Source: a virus. Taken from it: DNA of 21,122 nucleotides. This document shows, in pieces, positions 7,425 to 13,301 of this stretch. The notes beneath the pieces were generated by a model, which saw nothing but the letters and a program-made list of their open reading frames with translations, did not search any database and was not told where the DNA came from. Position 1 is the first letter of the stretch. Every line of letters starts with the position of its first letter. Both the position numbers and the translations under genes were made by a program. The stretch covers positions 5,566 through 26,687 of IMG/VR virus record IMGVR_UViG_3300030105_003647; one strand, given 5' to 3'.

Positions 7425-8126
7425 ATGTTAATAGAAAAACTAAATTATCATGAAAGTAATTTAAATGGGAAATTATACAAATTTAAAGCAATTGGAACAA
7501 ATACAACTAAAAATAAGTTTTGTCATGATCGATATATAATAGCATTAGAAAAAAATAGAATTGCTCAAATGATTGTCGATATATGTGGGGTTTGTTATTC
7601 TCAAAAAACTTTAAAAGGGTTTAGAAAAAATAATCAAAAAGCATTAGACAAAAATGAAATATTTGCAGAAAAGTTATTAAGTGAAACTGATTTAAAACAA
7701 ATATTTATAATCCAATCGTTTTATAGATTTGATCATCACGGGGAATTACTAACTGAAAAATGCAATGATAAAGGGGAAGTAATAAAAATATTTCCTAAAT
7801 TTAACATGATAGAGAATTTTTGTAGAATTGCAGAATATAACCCTCATTGTAGTTTCGCTTTATGGACAAAAAGAAAAGATATAATTTCTAAGTTTTTTAA
7901 GAATAGAGTTAAACCAAAAAATTTTATTATTGTTTATTCTAGTTTAACTGTAGATAAGGTTATTTATAAAGTACCTAAATATTTTGATAAGGTATTTAAT
8001 AACGTGAATAAAGACTATTTAAAAGAAGAACAAAATTGCACGGGTCAAAAATGTATTGAGTGTTTAAGATGCTATAAACATTCTAATAAGCAAGAAGATA
8101 ATATAATAATAGAAAAAGTGAAATAA
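7425..8126 (+). CDS. Cys-rich Gp88-like phage protein (possible Fe-S protein)
   Basis: A 233-residue protein whose layout matches, from memory, the phage Gp88-type family: an N-terminal Cys pair (CGVC, C54 and C57, plus C33), then FYRFDHHGEL (99-108) corresponding to the family's R-x-H-x-x-G-D/E element, then NPHCSFALWTKR (139-150) corresponding to 'P...F..YTK'. The C-terminal cluster C205-x4-C210-x2-C213-x2-C216 (CTGQKCIECLRC) would suit an iron-sulfur cluster or zinc. The biochemical activity of the family is, to my knowledge, not established. AAAGGGGG precedes the ATG. It lies in the AT-rich cassette, behind its own candidate promoter and hairpin leader. Family assignment is moderately sure; metal binding is inference. 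Confidence 0.6.
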   Translation: MLIEKLNYHESNLNGKLYKFKAIGTNTTKNKFCHDRYIIALEKNRIAQMIVDICGVCYSQKTLKGFRKNNQKALDKNEIFAEKLLSETDLKQIFIIQSFYRFDHHGELLTEKCNDKGEVIKIFPKFNMIENFCRIAEYNPHCSFALWTKRKDIISKFFKNRVKPKNFIIVYSSLTVDKVIYKVPKYFDKVFNNVNKDYLKEEQNCTGQKCIECLRCYKHSNKQEDNIIIEKVK

Positions 8127-8138
8127 AGGGGGCTAAAA

Positions 8139-8420
8139 ATGATTAAGAATTATTTAATTAATAAAGTTAAAAAAGAATATGCATTTATTAAAATGGATTG
8201 CTTAGAACAATTTATAAATGAAATTGATTTAAAACATTTTTCAATAATGGAATTACTAACAATCTATAATAAATTACATGGGGAACAAAGTTTAGATAAA
8301 TTAAATAAAACTTTTGGAAAATTAAAAATTCCGAATGAATTATTTGATTTTAAGACTGAATATAAAAAAGAATTTAAACTAACTACAAAAGAAGTAAAAG
8401 AAATTGTTAAGGGGGCTTAA
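8139..8420 (+). CDS. Small helical protein, unknown function
   Basis: A 93-residue, Lys-rich, apparently all-helical protein (start MIKNYLINKVKKEY, end EIVKGA). AAAGGGGGCTAAAAATG is the start region: a G5 ribosome-binding site 7 bases upstream. Its own last codons (AAG GGG GCT TAA) form the ribosome-binding site of the next gene. No family recognised. Confidence 0.6.
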   Translation: MIKNYLINKVKKEYAFIKMDCLEQFINEIDLKHFSIMELLTIYNKLHGEQSLDKLNKTFGKLKIPNELFDFKTEYKKEFKLTTKEVKEIVKGA

Positions 8421-8424
8421 AACA

Positions 8425-8643
8425 ATGAAAATAGATTTATACAAAGAACAATCAATATTTAACCATATTGATTTAAAAATGTTAAAAATAGCTTTAGAAA
8501 ATTCTATAATGGCACAAAGAGAAAAACTTTTTTTTAATGTTTATTATGAAAACACACTTTTAGAAAAGCTAAATAATTTTGAAGCATTTAAAGAAGCTGA
8601 AAAGCAAATTGACGAAGACCCATTTATTATTAAGGGGGCTTAA
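8425..8643 (+). CDS. Small protein, unknown function
   Basis: A 72-residue protein starting MKIDLYKEQSIF and ending DPFIIKGA. The ATG at 8425 is chosen because AAGGGGGCTTAAAAC lies directly upstream; in-frame codons further up would sit inside that site. Like the gene before it, it ends in Lys-Gly-Ala because its stop region carries the AAGGGGGCTTAA start box for the gene after it. Helical and charged, with no motif seen. Confidence 0.6.
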   Translation: MKIDLYKEQSIFNHIDLKMLKIALENSIMAQREKLFFNVYYENTLLEKLNNFEAFKEAEKQIDEDPFIIKGA

Positions 8644-8644
8644 A

Positions 8645-8782
8645 ATGACTAAAAAACAAATAGCAGAATGTATTATAATATTTTTATTAGGTTTATTTTT
8701 TACAATTGGTTTTATTAATCCAGTATCTAAAAAATATACATTTTGGAATTTAATTTATATTACAAAAGATATTTATAAATAA
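8645..8782 (+). CDS. 45-residue single-pass membrane protein
   Basis: A short protein with one clear hydrophobic segment (residues 9-24, CIIIFLLGLFFTIGFI) after a short basic N-terminus (MTKKQIAE), then an aromatic tail. The ATG at 8645 follows the AAGGGGGCTTAAA box by the usual spacing and starts 1 base after the previous stop. Small phage membrane proteins of this type can be holins, superinfection-exclusion proteins or host modulators; nothing here decides among them. Confidence 0.55.
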   Translation: MTKKQIAECIIIFLLGLFFTIGFINPVSKKYTFWNLIYITKDIYK

Positions 8783-8801
8783 TATTTTATTTTCTTTTAC
8801 T

Positions 8802-8825
8802 TATGGGATTTTCTGTTAATATAAA
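8802..8825 (+). promoter_or_regulatory. TATGGGA box with downstream TATAAA
   Basis: TATGGGA at 8802-8808 and TATAAA at 8820-8825 lie in the 68-base gap before the gene at 8851. No good -35 hexamer is visible, so it is listed because the TATGGGA box recurs before four plus-strand genes. Confidence 0.3.
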
Positions 8826-8850
8826 TTAAATAAATAAAAAGGGGTTTTAA

Positions 8851-8997
8851 ATGATACCGATTAAAAAACAAAAAAATGGCTTTTATAGTTTTGGTAAATA
8901 TAAAGATTTAACACATTCCGAAGCTACCGAAAAAGCCCGAAAATACCGAATAGTTGCTAAACAAGTAAGACCGAATGAAACAGTTAGAACTTATTAA
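8851..8997 (+). CDS. 48-residue basic protein, unknown function
   Basis: A complete short frame (MIPIKKQKNGFYSFGKYKDL ... NETVRTY) with AAAAGGGG 7 bases upstream of the ATG. It is basic and has no Cys or membrane segment. The layout (short beta-like FYSFGKY then a helix THSEATEKARKYRIVAK) suggests a small folded domain, but I recognise no family. It lies at the 3' end of the AT-rich cassette. Confidence 0.55.
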   Translation: MIPIKKQKNGFYSFGKYKDLTHSEATEKARKYRIVAKQVRPNETVRTY

Positions 8998-9014
8998 TTT
9001 AGGAGAATAAAGTA

Positions 9015-9215
9015 ATGATAAAATTATCAGATAAGTTTCAAGAAGTTGAAATATTTATTGGAGAAAATCTATCTAAGAAATCTAATACAGAAATATTAAA
9101 GCAAATAGAAAAAAAGTTTAAGTTTAATATTTTTGTAGATCATGCAAAAGATTTGCTTGAAGAATTTAAAGAAGATATCCGATTAGACCGAAACTCATTA
9201 TATAAGGTTGACTAG
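9015..9215 (+). CDS. 66-residue charged protein, unknown function
   Basis: Starts MIKLSDKFQEVEIFIGEN, with GGAGAATAAAGTA immediately upstream as a good ribosome-binding site. Predominantly helical and highly charged (two Lys/Glu-rich stretches), with no motif seen. It is the last plus-strand gene of the cassette and ends 44 bases from the convergent TerS stop. No terminator-like hairpin is visible between the two. Confidence 0.55.
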   Translation: MIKLSDKFQEVEIFIGENLSKKSNTEILKQIEKKFKFNIFVDHAKDLLEEFKEDIRLDRNSLYKVD

Positions 9216-9259
9216 ATCAGATGATTAATGTTAAATCAATAATGCAGGATATGGCTAAT

Positions 9260-9781
9260 TCAGGAGCTTATATTTTTGCCCAAGTCGGAAATGATATTTT
9301 CCTCCCCCTTATCATTTCCGACAACTTTATAGTCGCCATCAATAAAAGCAGATGGATGTTTTTTCCGAATCTCCGAAAGTCTAGCTATTATTTCTTCTCG
9401 GCTAAGACTATCAAGTTGATGAATTACTGTGTTTTGCCTATTGTCAGTTGTAAGACCACCCAAAGCACTTCTTATTTTTTCCGAATTAATCGCAGAGCTA
9501 AATTGTCCCACTTCTTCAGCACCCCGACTCAAATCCGAAAGTCTTTTAAGTTGCCCCATAAGAGTGACACCATATTTCTTTTCTCTAATTTCACGGAGTT
9601 CTTTAAGATGTTCAGTAACAAGAGGGAAATCTCGACCATTAAGAAGAAGACTAGCATGTTTATTTGCTTGCCCATGAGAATAGCCCGATTGTCTCGCACA
9701 TTCCGAATTGGAATAAATTCCCTCCATAATGAGTTCACAAAACTTCTTTTGTCTATTTGTCAGAAACTTTTCTTTTGGCAT
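9260..9781 (-). CDS. terS: Terminase small subunit (TerS)
   Basis: A 173-residue DNA-recognition subunit of the packaging machine; TerS binds the pac or cos site and hands DNA to TerL. The N-terminus has the family pattern LTNRQKKFCELIMEG..SNSECARQSGYSHGQANKHASLLL (7-46), a helix-turn-helix, then PLVTEHLKELREIREKKYGVT (53-73) and a helical oligomerisation region. The start MPKEKF is sensible, but there is no ribosome-binding site. A good promoter (TTGAAA-17-TATAGT, 9819-9791) ends only 9 bases before the ATG, so the message may have almost no leader. It stands alone on the minus strand, 4.5 kb from TerL and next to a symmetric repeat region that could be its binding site. Confidence 0.9.
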   Translation of the reverse strand: MPKEKFLTNRQKKFCELIMEGIYSNSECARQSGYSHGQANKHASLLLNGRDFPLVTEHLKELREIREKKYGVTLMGQLKRLSDLSRGAEEVGQFSSAINSEKIRSALGGLTTDNRQNTVIHQLDSLSREEIIARLSEIRKKHPSAFIDGDYKVVGNDKGEENIISDLGKNISS

Positions 9782-9790
9782 AATAAGTTT

Positions 9791-9819
9791 ACTATAGTGT
9801 TTCTACCATATTATTTCAA
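9791..9819 (-). promoter_or_regulatory. Candidate promoter for TerS
   Basis: On the minus strand: TTGAAA (9819-9814), a 17-base spacer and TATAGT (9796-9791), each 5/6 to sigma70 consensus. The expected start point falls within a few bases of the TerS ATG (9781), predicting a leaderless or nearly leaderless transcript, consistent with the missing ribosome-binding site. Confidence 0.55.
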
Positions 9820-9858
9820 CTTAAAAACAAAAAGAAATGGCTTTGAACAGACTCGTAA

Positions 9859-9947
9859 GTGTAGAAAGTGTACCATAAGTGTAGAAAACAACTCTATACC
9901 TCATAAGGGTTTAAACCCCTTTTCTACACTTTCTACACTTTCTACAC
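9859..9947. repeat. Inverted array of GTGTAGAAA 9-mers around a GGGTTTAAACCC palindrome
   Basis: GTGTAGAAA occurs at 9859-9867 (followed by a partial GTGTA) and 9879-9887. Its reverse complement TTTCTACAC occurs three times without spacing at 9921-9929, 9930-9938 and 9939-9947. Between the two groups is a perfect 12-bp palindrome, GGGTTTAAACCC (9907-9918). A sixth near-match (TTTCTACCA) is at 9800-9808. Such iteron-like arrays serve as replication-initiator, repressor or TerS binding sites; which one applies cannot be read from sequence. Confidence 0.85.
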
Positions 9948-9970
9948 CTATATTTGAAAAAAAAATAATT

Positions 9971-9999
9971 TTAAAAAAATATGGTGGGAACACTATAGT
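9971..9999 (+). promoter_or_regulatory. Candidate upstream promoter of the plus-strand operon
   Basis: TTAAAA (9971-9976, 4/6), a 17-base spacer and TATAGT (9994-9999, 5/6), lying in the right arm of the 29-bp inverted repeat. It mirrors the TerS promoter. It would add to the stronger promoter at 10013-10040. Confidence 0.35.
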
Positions 10000-10012
10000 A
10001 AAATCTTTTTTG

Positions 10013-10040
10013 TTGACAATGTATGGGATTAAATTATAAA
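10013..10040 (+). promoter_or_regulatory. Candidate main promoter of the plus-strand early operon
   Basis: A perfect -35 TTGACA (10013-10018), a 16-base spacer and TATAAA (10035-10040). TATGGGA (10022-10028) lies in the spacer, as in the candidate at 7319. A strong AGGGAGG ribosome-binding site (10051-10057) and the ATG at 10066 follow. Confidence 0.6.
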
Positions 10041-10065
10041 TAATAGGACAAGGGAGGATAATTGT

Positions 10066-10248
10066 ATGAAACAGAAAGAACTACCAATGTACCATGAACC
10101 ATGTTTCGAGGACATTATAACAAAGAGAACCATTCAATGTTTAAATGAGGGTTATTTCACTAATTGGAATAGTGCTTATTTAGCAATGACTGAATTCTTA
10201 CAATTTGAAATAAAAACTGAAAGAGAGAAAAAAAATGCAGAACTTTGA
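10066..10248 (+). CDS. First gene of the early operon, 60 residues, unknown function
   Basis: Starts MKQKELPMYHEPCFEDIITK behind AGGGAGG. Mostly helical with a charged C-terminus (KTEREKKNAEL). It overlaps the next gene by 14 bases, which holds that gene's ribosome-binding site. No family recognised. As the first gene after the strongest promoter seen in the window, it is probably among the first proteins made in infection. Confidence 0.6.
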   Translation: MKQKELPMYHEPCFEDIITKRTIQCLNEGYFTNWNSAYLAMTEFLQFEIKTEREKKNAEL

Positions 10249-10495
10249 AAATCCAATAGACGAGTTAAGAGAAAACTTAATCAAAGCTTTCAAGCCATTT
10301 GAAAATTATAGAAAGAAAATGGAAGAGCATTATGAAGAGTTTGGAAGAGCATCTGAAAGACCCCCTTTTGGCGAAGCAGTTTTAGAGATTGAGGGTTTAG
10401 TAAACGAAGAAGTCTCAAAGTTGGTTAAGAATAAAGAGCTTGAGTTAGCTCATAAATTAAGAATGTGTATGAAGACTTTGAAAGTTGGTTATTAA
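10235..10495 (+). CDS. Helical protein of 86 residues, unknown function
   Basis: Starts MQNFENPIDELRENLIKAF within the end of the previous gene, with GAAAGAGAG as ribosome-binding site. Almost entirely charged helix, with a short RPPFGEAVLEIEGL turn near the middle. No motif recognised. Confidence 0.6.
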   Translation: MQNFENPIDELRENLIKAFKPFENYRKKMEEHYEEFGRASERPPFGEAVLEIEGLVNEEVSKLVKNKELELAHKLRMCMKTLKVGY

Positions 10496-10496
10496 T

Positions 10497-10877
10497 ATGG
10501 ATGCTTTATGTAAATTGCATAATATTTATGTTCAATGGGGGTATGCCAATGGCATATCTCCTTTACCTAGTGCTGACGATTTGAGATTTGATTACATTAG
10601 TGAGAAGAGAAACAAAGGTCACAAGACTAGATTAACTTCCGATCAATTTGGTTGGTTACTTAGATTCGGTAGAATTTGGGATATTGCTGAAGATCATGAA
10701 ACTGATAAAGGAAGAACGGATGAAGAAAACATTAGAGATTTATGGGATGATTATCTTATTACAGATAAGAGATCATTCAATGAATATTTTTCTGAAGAAC
10801 ACGGAATTACTTGTGAAGATTCTATTACGTTTAATCAAATGAAAAATTTATGTGAAAAACTTATTGGAGAAAAATAA
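10497..10877 (+). CDS. Hypothetical phage protein of 126 residues
   Basis: Starts MDALCKLHNIYVQWGYANG. A TTG four codons upstream (10485) could also serve, but the ATG at 10497 is preferred. Ribosome-binding sequence is weak for both, and coupling to the previous stop (10495) is likely. Trp- and Asp-rich, with a repeated D-x-(W/R)-D flavour (LWDDYLITDKRSFNEYF). No catalytic motif was seen and no family recognised. It ends as a TAATG overlap with the next gene. Confidence 0.6.
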   Translation: MDALCKLHNIYVQWGYANGISPLPSADDLRFDYISEKRNKGHKTRLTSDQFGWLLRFGRIWDIAEDHETDKGRTDEENIRDLWDDYLITDKRSFNEYFSEEHGITCEDSITFNQMKNLCEKLIGEK

Positions 10878-11404
10878 TGAATATAACATTAAAAGAACTA
10901 CATAATGTAATCGATCATTTAAAACAAAATGATGAGTGGAAAAGTGATATGCAATCAGAATCAGAATATCATGGTGTTCTTATGGGTTTAAATATGATTG
11001 TTTCCCACTTTGATAAATTAAAAGTAATGCAAATATTGTATCAGCAGACATTTAAAGTTGATGTAGCAGACACATATAATCAAGAGCATCACAAGTGGGA
11101 AGAGAATTATTACACTAATCCCAAGGTCACACATCCGAGTATCAAGATTGATGTACCAATACCCAAAGAATGGGTTTCATCATCTTACTCGAATGATCTT
11201 TGTCCAAGTTTTACACATAAAGTCTATCAGATTTTTGTAATGGATGAGCAAACAAGAATAGATGAAGAGTCTTCACATAAATATTCAGTCATGCTCCAAG
11301 ATGACTATGGTGGAGGTTATGATTCATTAATAACGAGTAATGATTGGTTTGAAGTAATTGAATTTGTAAATAACAATGGGGAGAAAACTAATGCAGATAA
11401 CTAA
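10877..11404 (+). CDS. Hypothetical phage protein of 175 residues
   Basis: Starts MNITLKELHNVIDHLK at a TAATG overlap with the previous stop. The N-terminal third is helical. The C-terminal part (about 110-170) reads like a small beta-rich domain (THKVYQIFVMDEQ...YSVMLQDDYGGGYDSLITSNDWFEVIEFV). No family recognised. Its end contains the GGGGAG ribosome-binding site of the next gene, which overlaps it by 14 bases. Confidence 0.65.
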   Translation: MNITLKELHNVIDHLKQNDEWKSDMQSESEYHGVLMGLNMIVSHFDKLKVMQILYQQTFKVDVADTYNQEHHKWEENYYTNPKVTHPSIKIDVPIPKEWVSSSYSNDLCPSFTHKVYQIFVMDEQTRIDEESSHKYSVMLQDDYGGGYDSLITSNDWFEVIEFVNNNGEKTNADN

Positions 11405-11912
11405 AATAGAACTAAAGAATATTTCACACTATGCAAGAGGTTCAGAAGAAACACCTTGCTATAATGCAACAGTCTTTATCAATGGCAGGAAAGCTATTGA
11501 GGTTTCAAATGACGGAAGAGGTGGTATGGATTTTCAACATCAATATTCAAACAAAGATAAAGCTATTGTTCGACAAGTCAATGAGTGGTGTATCAAAACT
11601 TTTGGCACACGAGAAATAGACTACACTAGTGACGGAGAAAAAGCCTCATTTACAGTTGATCAAGACTTAGAAGATTTTTGTCATAAGAAATTATATGAAT
11701 GGCTTGATGCTAAAGAGTTGAAGAAAGATTTAAACAAAAAGTTTTTGTTTCTTGATGATAAGGAATCAAAAGAACTTAGGGCATATAAAAAAGTTAAAGG
11801 AGAAGATGAAGAACTTTTTCAAAGCTTTTTTAGAGGTAAGCATCAAAAAGGAGTTTTATTAAATAACTTACCTTTTGATGATGCCCTGCAAATATTTAAG
11901 GAGTGTGCATAA
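11391..11912 (+). CDS. Conserved-type hypothetical phage protein (SNDGRGG motif)
   Basis: A 173-residue protein with start MQITKIELKNISHYARG. The ATG at 11391 is chosen because GGGGAG lies 7 bases upstream, whereas the in-frame ATG at 11376 has nothing. The segment ATVFINGRKAIEVSNDGRGGMDFQ (about 26-49) matches a pattern I remember from a widespread but uncharacterised phage family (short beta-strand, 'INGKK', 'SNDGxGG'). The rest is charged and helical. No enzymatic residues can be named. It overlaps the next start as TAATG. Confidence 0.65.
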   Translation: MQITKIELKNISHYARGSEETPCYNATVFINGRKAIEVSNDGRGGMDFQHQYSNKDKAIVRQVNEWCIKTFGTREIDYTSDGEKASFTVDQDLEDFCHKKLYEWLDAKELKKDLNKKFLFLDDKESKELRAYKKVKGEDEELFQSFFRGKHQKGVLLNNLPFDDALQIFKECA

Positions 11913-12142
11913 TGATTAAAATTGATAATTGTGTAGTTGTATCAAGAGGAGATGAGAATATTGGTACATTTAAATACATGGATAAATATGATGATGGCGA
12001 TGATGCTCTATATTTCTTTGATAGTTTTTCTAAAGAATGGGAAGCATACGATTATAGCTTTAACCTTTTAACTAAAAAAGAATTGAAACAACTTATAATT
12101 AAGTCAGTTACTTATGTTGAGGAGAAGTTAAATGAAAACTAA
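11912..12142 (+). CDS. Small acidic protein of 76 residues, unknown function
   Basis: Starts MIKIDNCVVVSRGDENIGTF at a TAATG overlap. AAGGAG lies 8 bases upstream, which selects the ATG at 11912 over an in-frame GTG at 11903. Acidic middle (KYDDGDDALYFFDSFSKEWEAYD). No motif recognised. The next gene overlaps its last 11 bases. Confidence 0.6.
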   Translation: MIKIDNCVVVSRGDENIGTFKYMDKYDDGDDALYFFDSFSKEWEAYDYSFNLLTKKELKQLIIKSVTYVEEKLNEN

Positions 12143-12347
12143 AATACCAACAGATGCTTTTGTAGCATTGACAGATGATATAGCTGATTGGTTAATGCTC
12201 GTAAGTCTAGGCGACAAGCAATATAAGAGTTTGGTTGTTTATTCAAATGGAGGGGATAGCTTTAATGATGAGGGCTTAGATATGTATATCGAATGGAACA
12301 ATCAAGTCGAAGAAATGTTATCAACTTATTTTAAAATGGAGGATTGA
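12132..12347 (+). CDS. Small acidic protein of 71 residues, unknown function
   Basis: Starts MKTKIPTDAFVALTDDIADW, with GAGGAGAAG upstream inside the preceding gene. Acidic, with mixed strand and helix. No family recognised. Its last codons contain the GGAGG box used by the next gene. Confidence 0.6.
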   Translation: MKTKIPTDAFVALTDDIADWLMLVSLGDKQYKSLVVYSNGGDSFNDEGLDMYIEWNNQVEEMLSTYFKMED

Positions 12348-12349
12348 TT

Positions 12350-12541
12350 ATGGATTTAATAAAACTAAATGAGGCAATAAAAGAAAAAGGTGTTCTGAAA
12401 GCATTTAAAGATGGTGTAGCAGATGGGTTGCTTTATGGAGTAAGAGATGCCAAGCAACAAGCTGATTATTATTACAAGCAGGGTTATGAGTTTGGTCAAA
12501 CAATTAGTGAACGGCAAAGAGAAAGATTGGAGGAAGTGTAG
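12350..12541 (+). CDS. Small helical protein of 63 residues, unknown function
   Basis: Starts MDLIKLNEAIKEKG. The ATG at 12350 is spaced 7-8 bases from GGAGGATTG; an upstream in-frame TTG (12344) overlaps that box and is rejected. Ala/Gly-rich helix in the centre (FKDGVADGLLYGVRDAKQQA), ending ISERQRERLEEV. No family recognised. The next gene starts directly after its TAG. Confidence 0.55.
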   Translation: MDLIKLNEAIKEKGVLKAFKDGVADGLLYGVRDAKQQADYYYKQGYEFGQTISERQRERLEEV

Positions 12542-12694
12542 ATGAAATTTGAACATGAAGAGTTATTTCTTTTAGAAGAGGTTATTGATTATCACTCGGA
12601 CATTATTTTGAATGACGAAGATGATCATGGAGTAATTCAAGTTAAGAGATTACATGAACTATTAAAATTAATGAGGGAGAAGAAAAATGGGTAG
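12542..12694 (+). CDS. 50-residue acidic helical protein
   Basis: A complete short frame (MKFEHEELFLLEEVIDYHSD ... LMREKKNG) starting 0 bases after the previous stop, with GGAGGAAG just upstream. It overlaps the following gene by 8 bases (ATGGGTAG). It is packed between two genes without gap, which supports translation. No motif seen. Confidence 0.55.
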   Translation: MKFEHEELFLLEEVIDYHSDIILNDEDDHGVIQVKRLHELLKLMREKKNG

Positions 12695-13058
12695 ATATTA
12701 TCATGGAGATATAGACGGAAAGTTTATGGTTGGACGACAGAGTTCAGATGATGCCGATTTCTTTGGAGTGGAGGGAGACGTAAGATTCTTAAATTATTCT
12801 TATCAAGAAGAAGATTTACCTAAAGTCGAAAAGGGTATCGAAGAATGTGAGAATGTTTTAGGGAAACATCTAGAACCTATTAATAAGTTTTTCAAAGATA
12901 ATGAAACATTTGATGCAGAGGAATTAGCTAAGCATTTAAATGTTACTGAAGAAAATGCAAATTTTAATTTAGAATGGTATGCAAGACTTGAACTCGGCAA
13001 AGAGATTAGAGATTGCATAAAAGAAAATGATGAATGTAATTTTGAGGCAGAGTTATAA
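12687..13058 (+). CDS. Conserved-type phage protein (MGRYYHGDIDGKF start)
   Basis: A 123-residue acidic protein. The start MGRYYHGDIDGKFMVGRQSSDDADFFG matches a short family I remember from aquatic phages and some prophages; the function is unknown. The C-terminal half is helical (VEKGIEECENVLGKHLE, then AEELAKHLNVTEENANFNLEWYARLELGKEIRDCI). GAGGGAGAAG lies upstream in the previous gene. It ends as a TAATG overlap with a zinc-ribbon microprotein. Confidence 0.65.
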   Translation: MGRYYHGDIDGKFMVGRQSSDDADFFGVEGDVRFLNYSYQEEDLPKVEKGIEECENVLGKHLEPINKFFKDNETFDAEELAKHLNVTEENANFNLEWYARLELGKEIRDCIKENDECNFEAEL

Positions 13059-13177
13059 TGGGCGAGTATGAGTGTTGGGATTGTAATGAGAAATTCCATT
13101 TAGAAGAGCCACCATATGATGGCAGAGAAATATGTGACAAATGCAGGGAGGAATATAAAAATGAAAGCAATTCATAA
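13058..13177 (+). CDS. 39-residue zinc-ribbon microprotein
   Basis: A complete frame from a TAATG overlap. The two Cys pairs are CWDC (C6, C9) and CDKC (C26, C29), separated by 16 residues with HLEEPPYDG in the loop: a minimal zinc ribbon. It overlaps the next gene by 17 bases. Function unknown; such modules usually bind nucleic acid or a partner protein. Confidence 0.6.
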   Translation: MGEYECWDCNEKFHLEEPPYDGREICDKCREEYKNESNS

Positions 13178-13301
13178 AGCTAAACAACGATCAAATCAAC
13201 ATAAACGTAAATACGGAAACTCTAAAAAAGGTAATGGTTTTAGATTTTTCGGATGCAGAAAACAAGGATTTAAATCTGTTAAAGGTGGAGCCAGATTATG
13301 A
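13161..13301 (+). CDS. 46-residue very basic protein
   Basis: Starts MKAIHKAKQRSNQHKRKYGN, with GGGAGGAATATAA upstream; the longer in-frame form has no ribosome-binding site. About 40% Lys/Arg/His, Gly-rich near the end, one Cys. Nucleic-acid binding is likely from charge only. Its TGA overlaps the methyltransferase start as ATGA. Confidence 0.55.
   Translation: MKAIHKAKQRSNQHKRKYGNSKKGNGFRFFGCRKQGFKSVKGGARL

Larger units (their letters stand above)
9788..10002. repeat. 29-bp inverted repeat flanking the TerS/early-operon control region
   Basis: The left arm 9788-9816 and right arm 9974-10002 are reverse complements at 26 of 29 positions. The outer 14 bases (TTTACTATAGTGTT / AACACTATAGTAAA) match perfectly. 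Each arm contains an outward-facing TATAGT -10 element. The arms therefore look like two mirrored copies of a promoter core, one for TerS and one for the plus-strand operon. The enclosed DNA holds the 9-mer repeats. Confidence 0.85.

Noticed and set aside
9859-9947. Possible CRISPR-like array
   Set aside because: The repeat unit is 9 bases with no spacers, and copies occur in both orientations; this is an iteron-type site.
9989-10002. CACTATAG in both inverted-repeat arms resembles the T7 promoter core
   Set aside because: Only eight bases match, no phage-type RNA polymerase is seen, and the same bases fit a sigma70 -10 element with a proper -35.
9221-10039. Long plus-strand ORF (272 codons) across TerS and the control region
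   Set aside because: It is antisense to a clear TerS gene, has no ribosome-binding site, and its last part simply translates the 9-mer repeats (STLSTLSTP).
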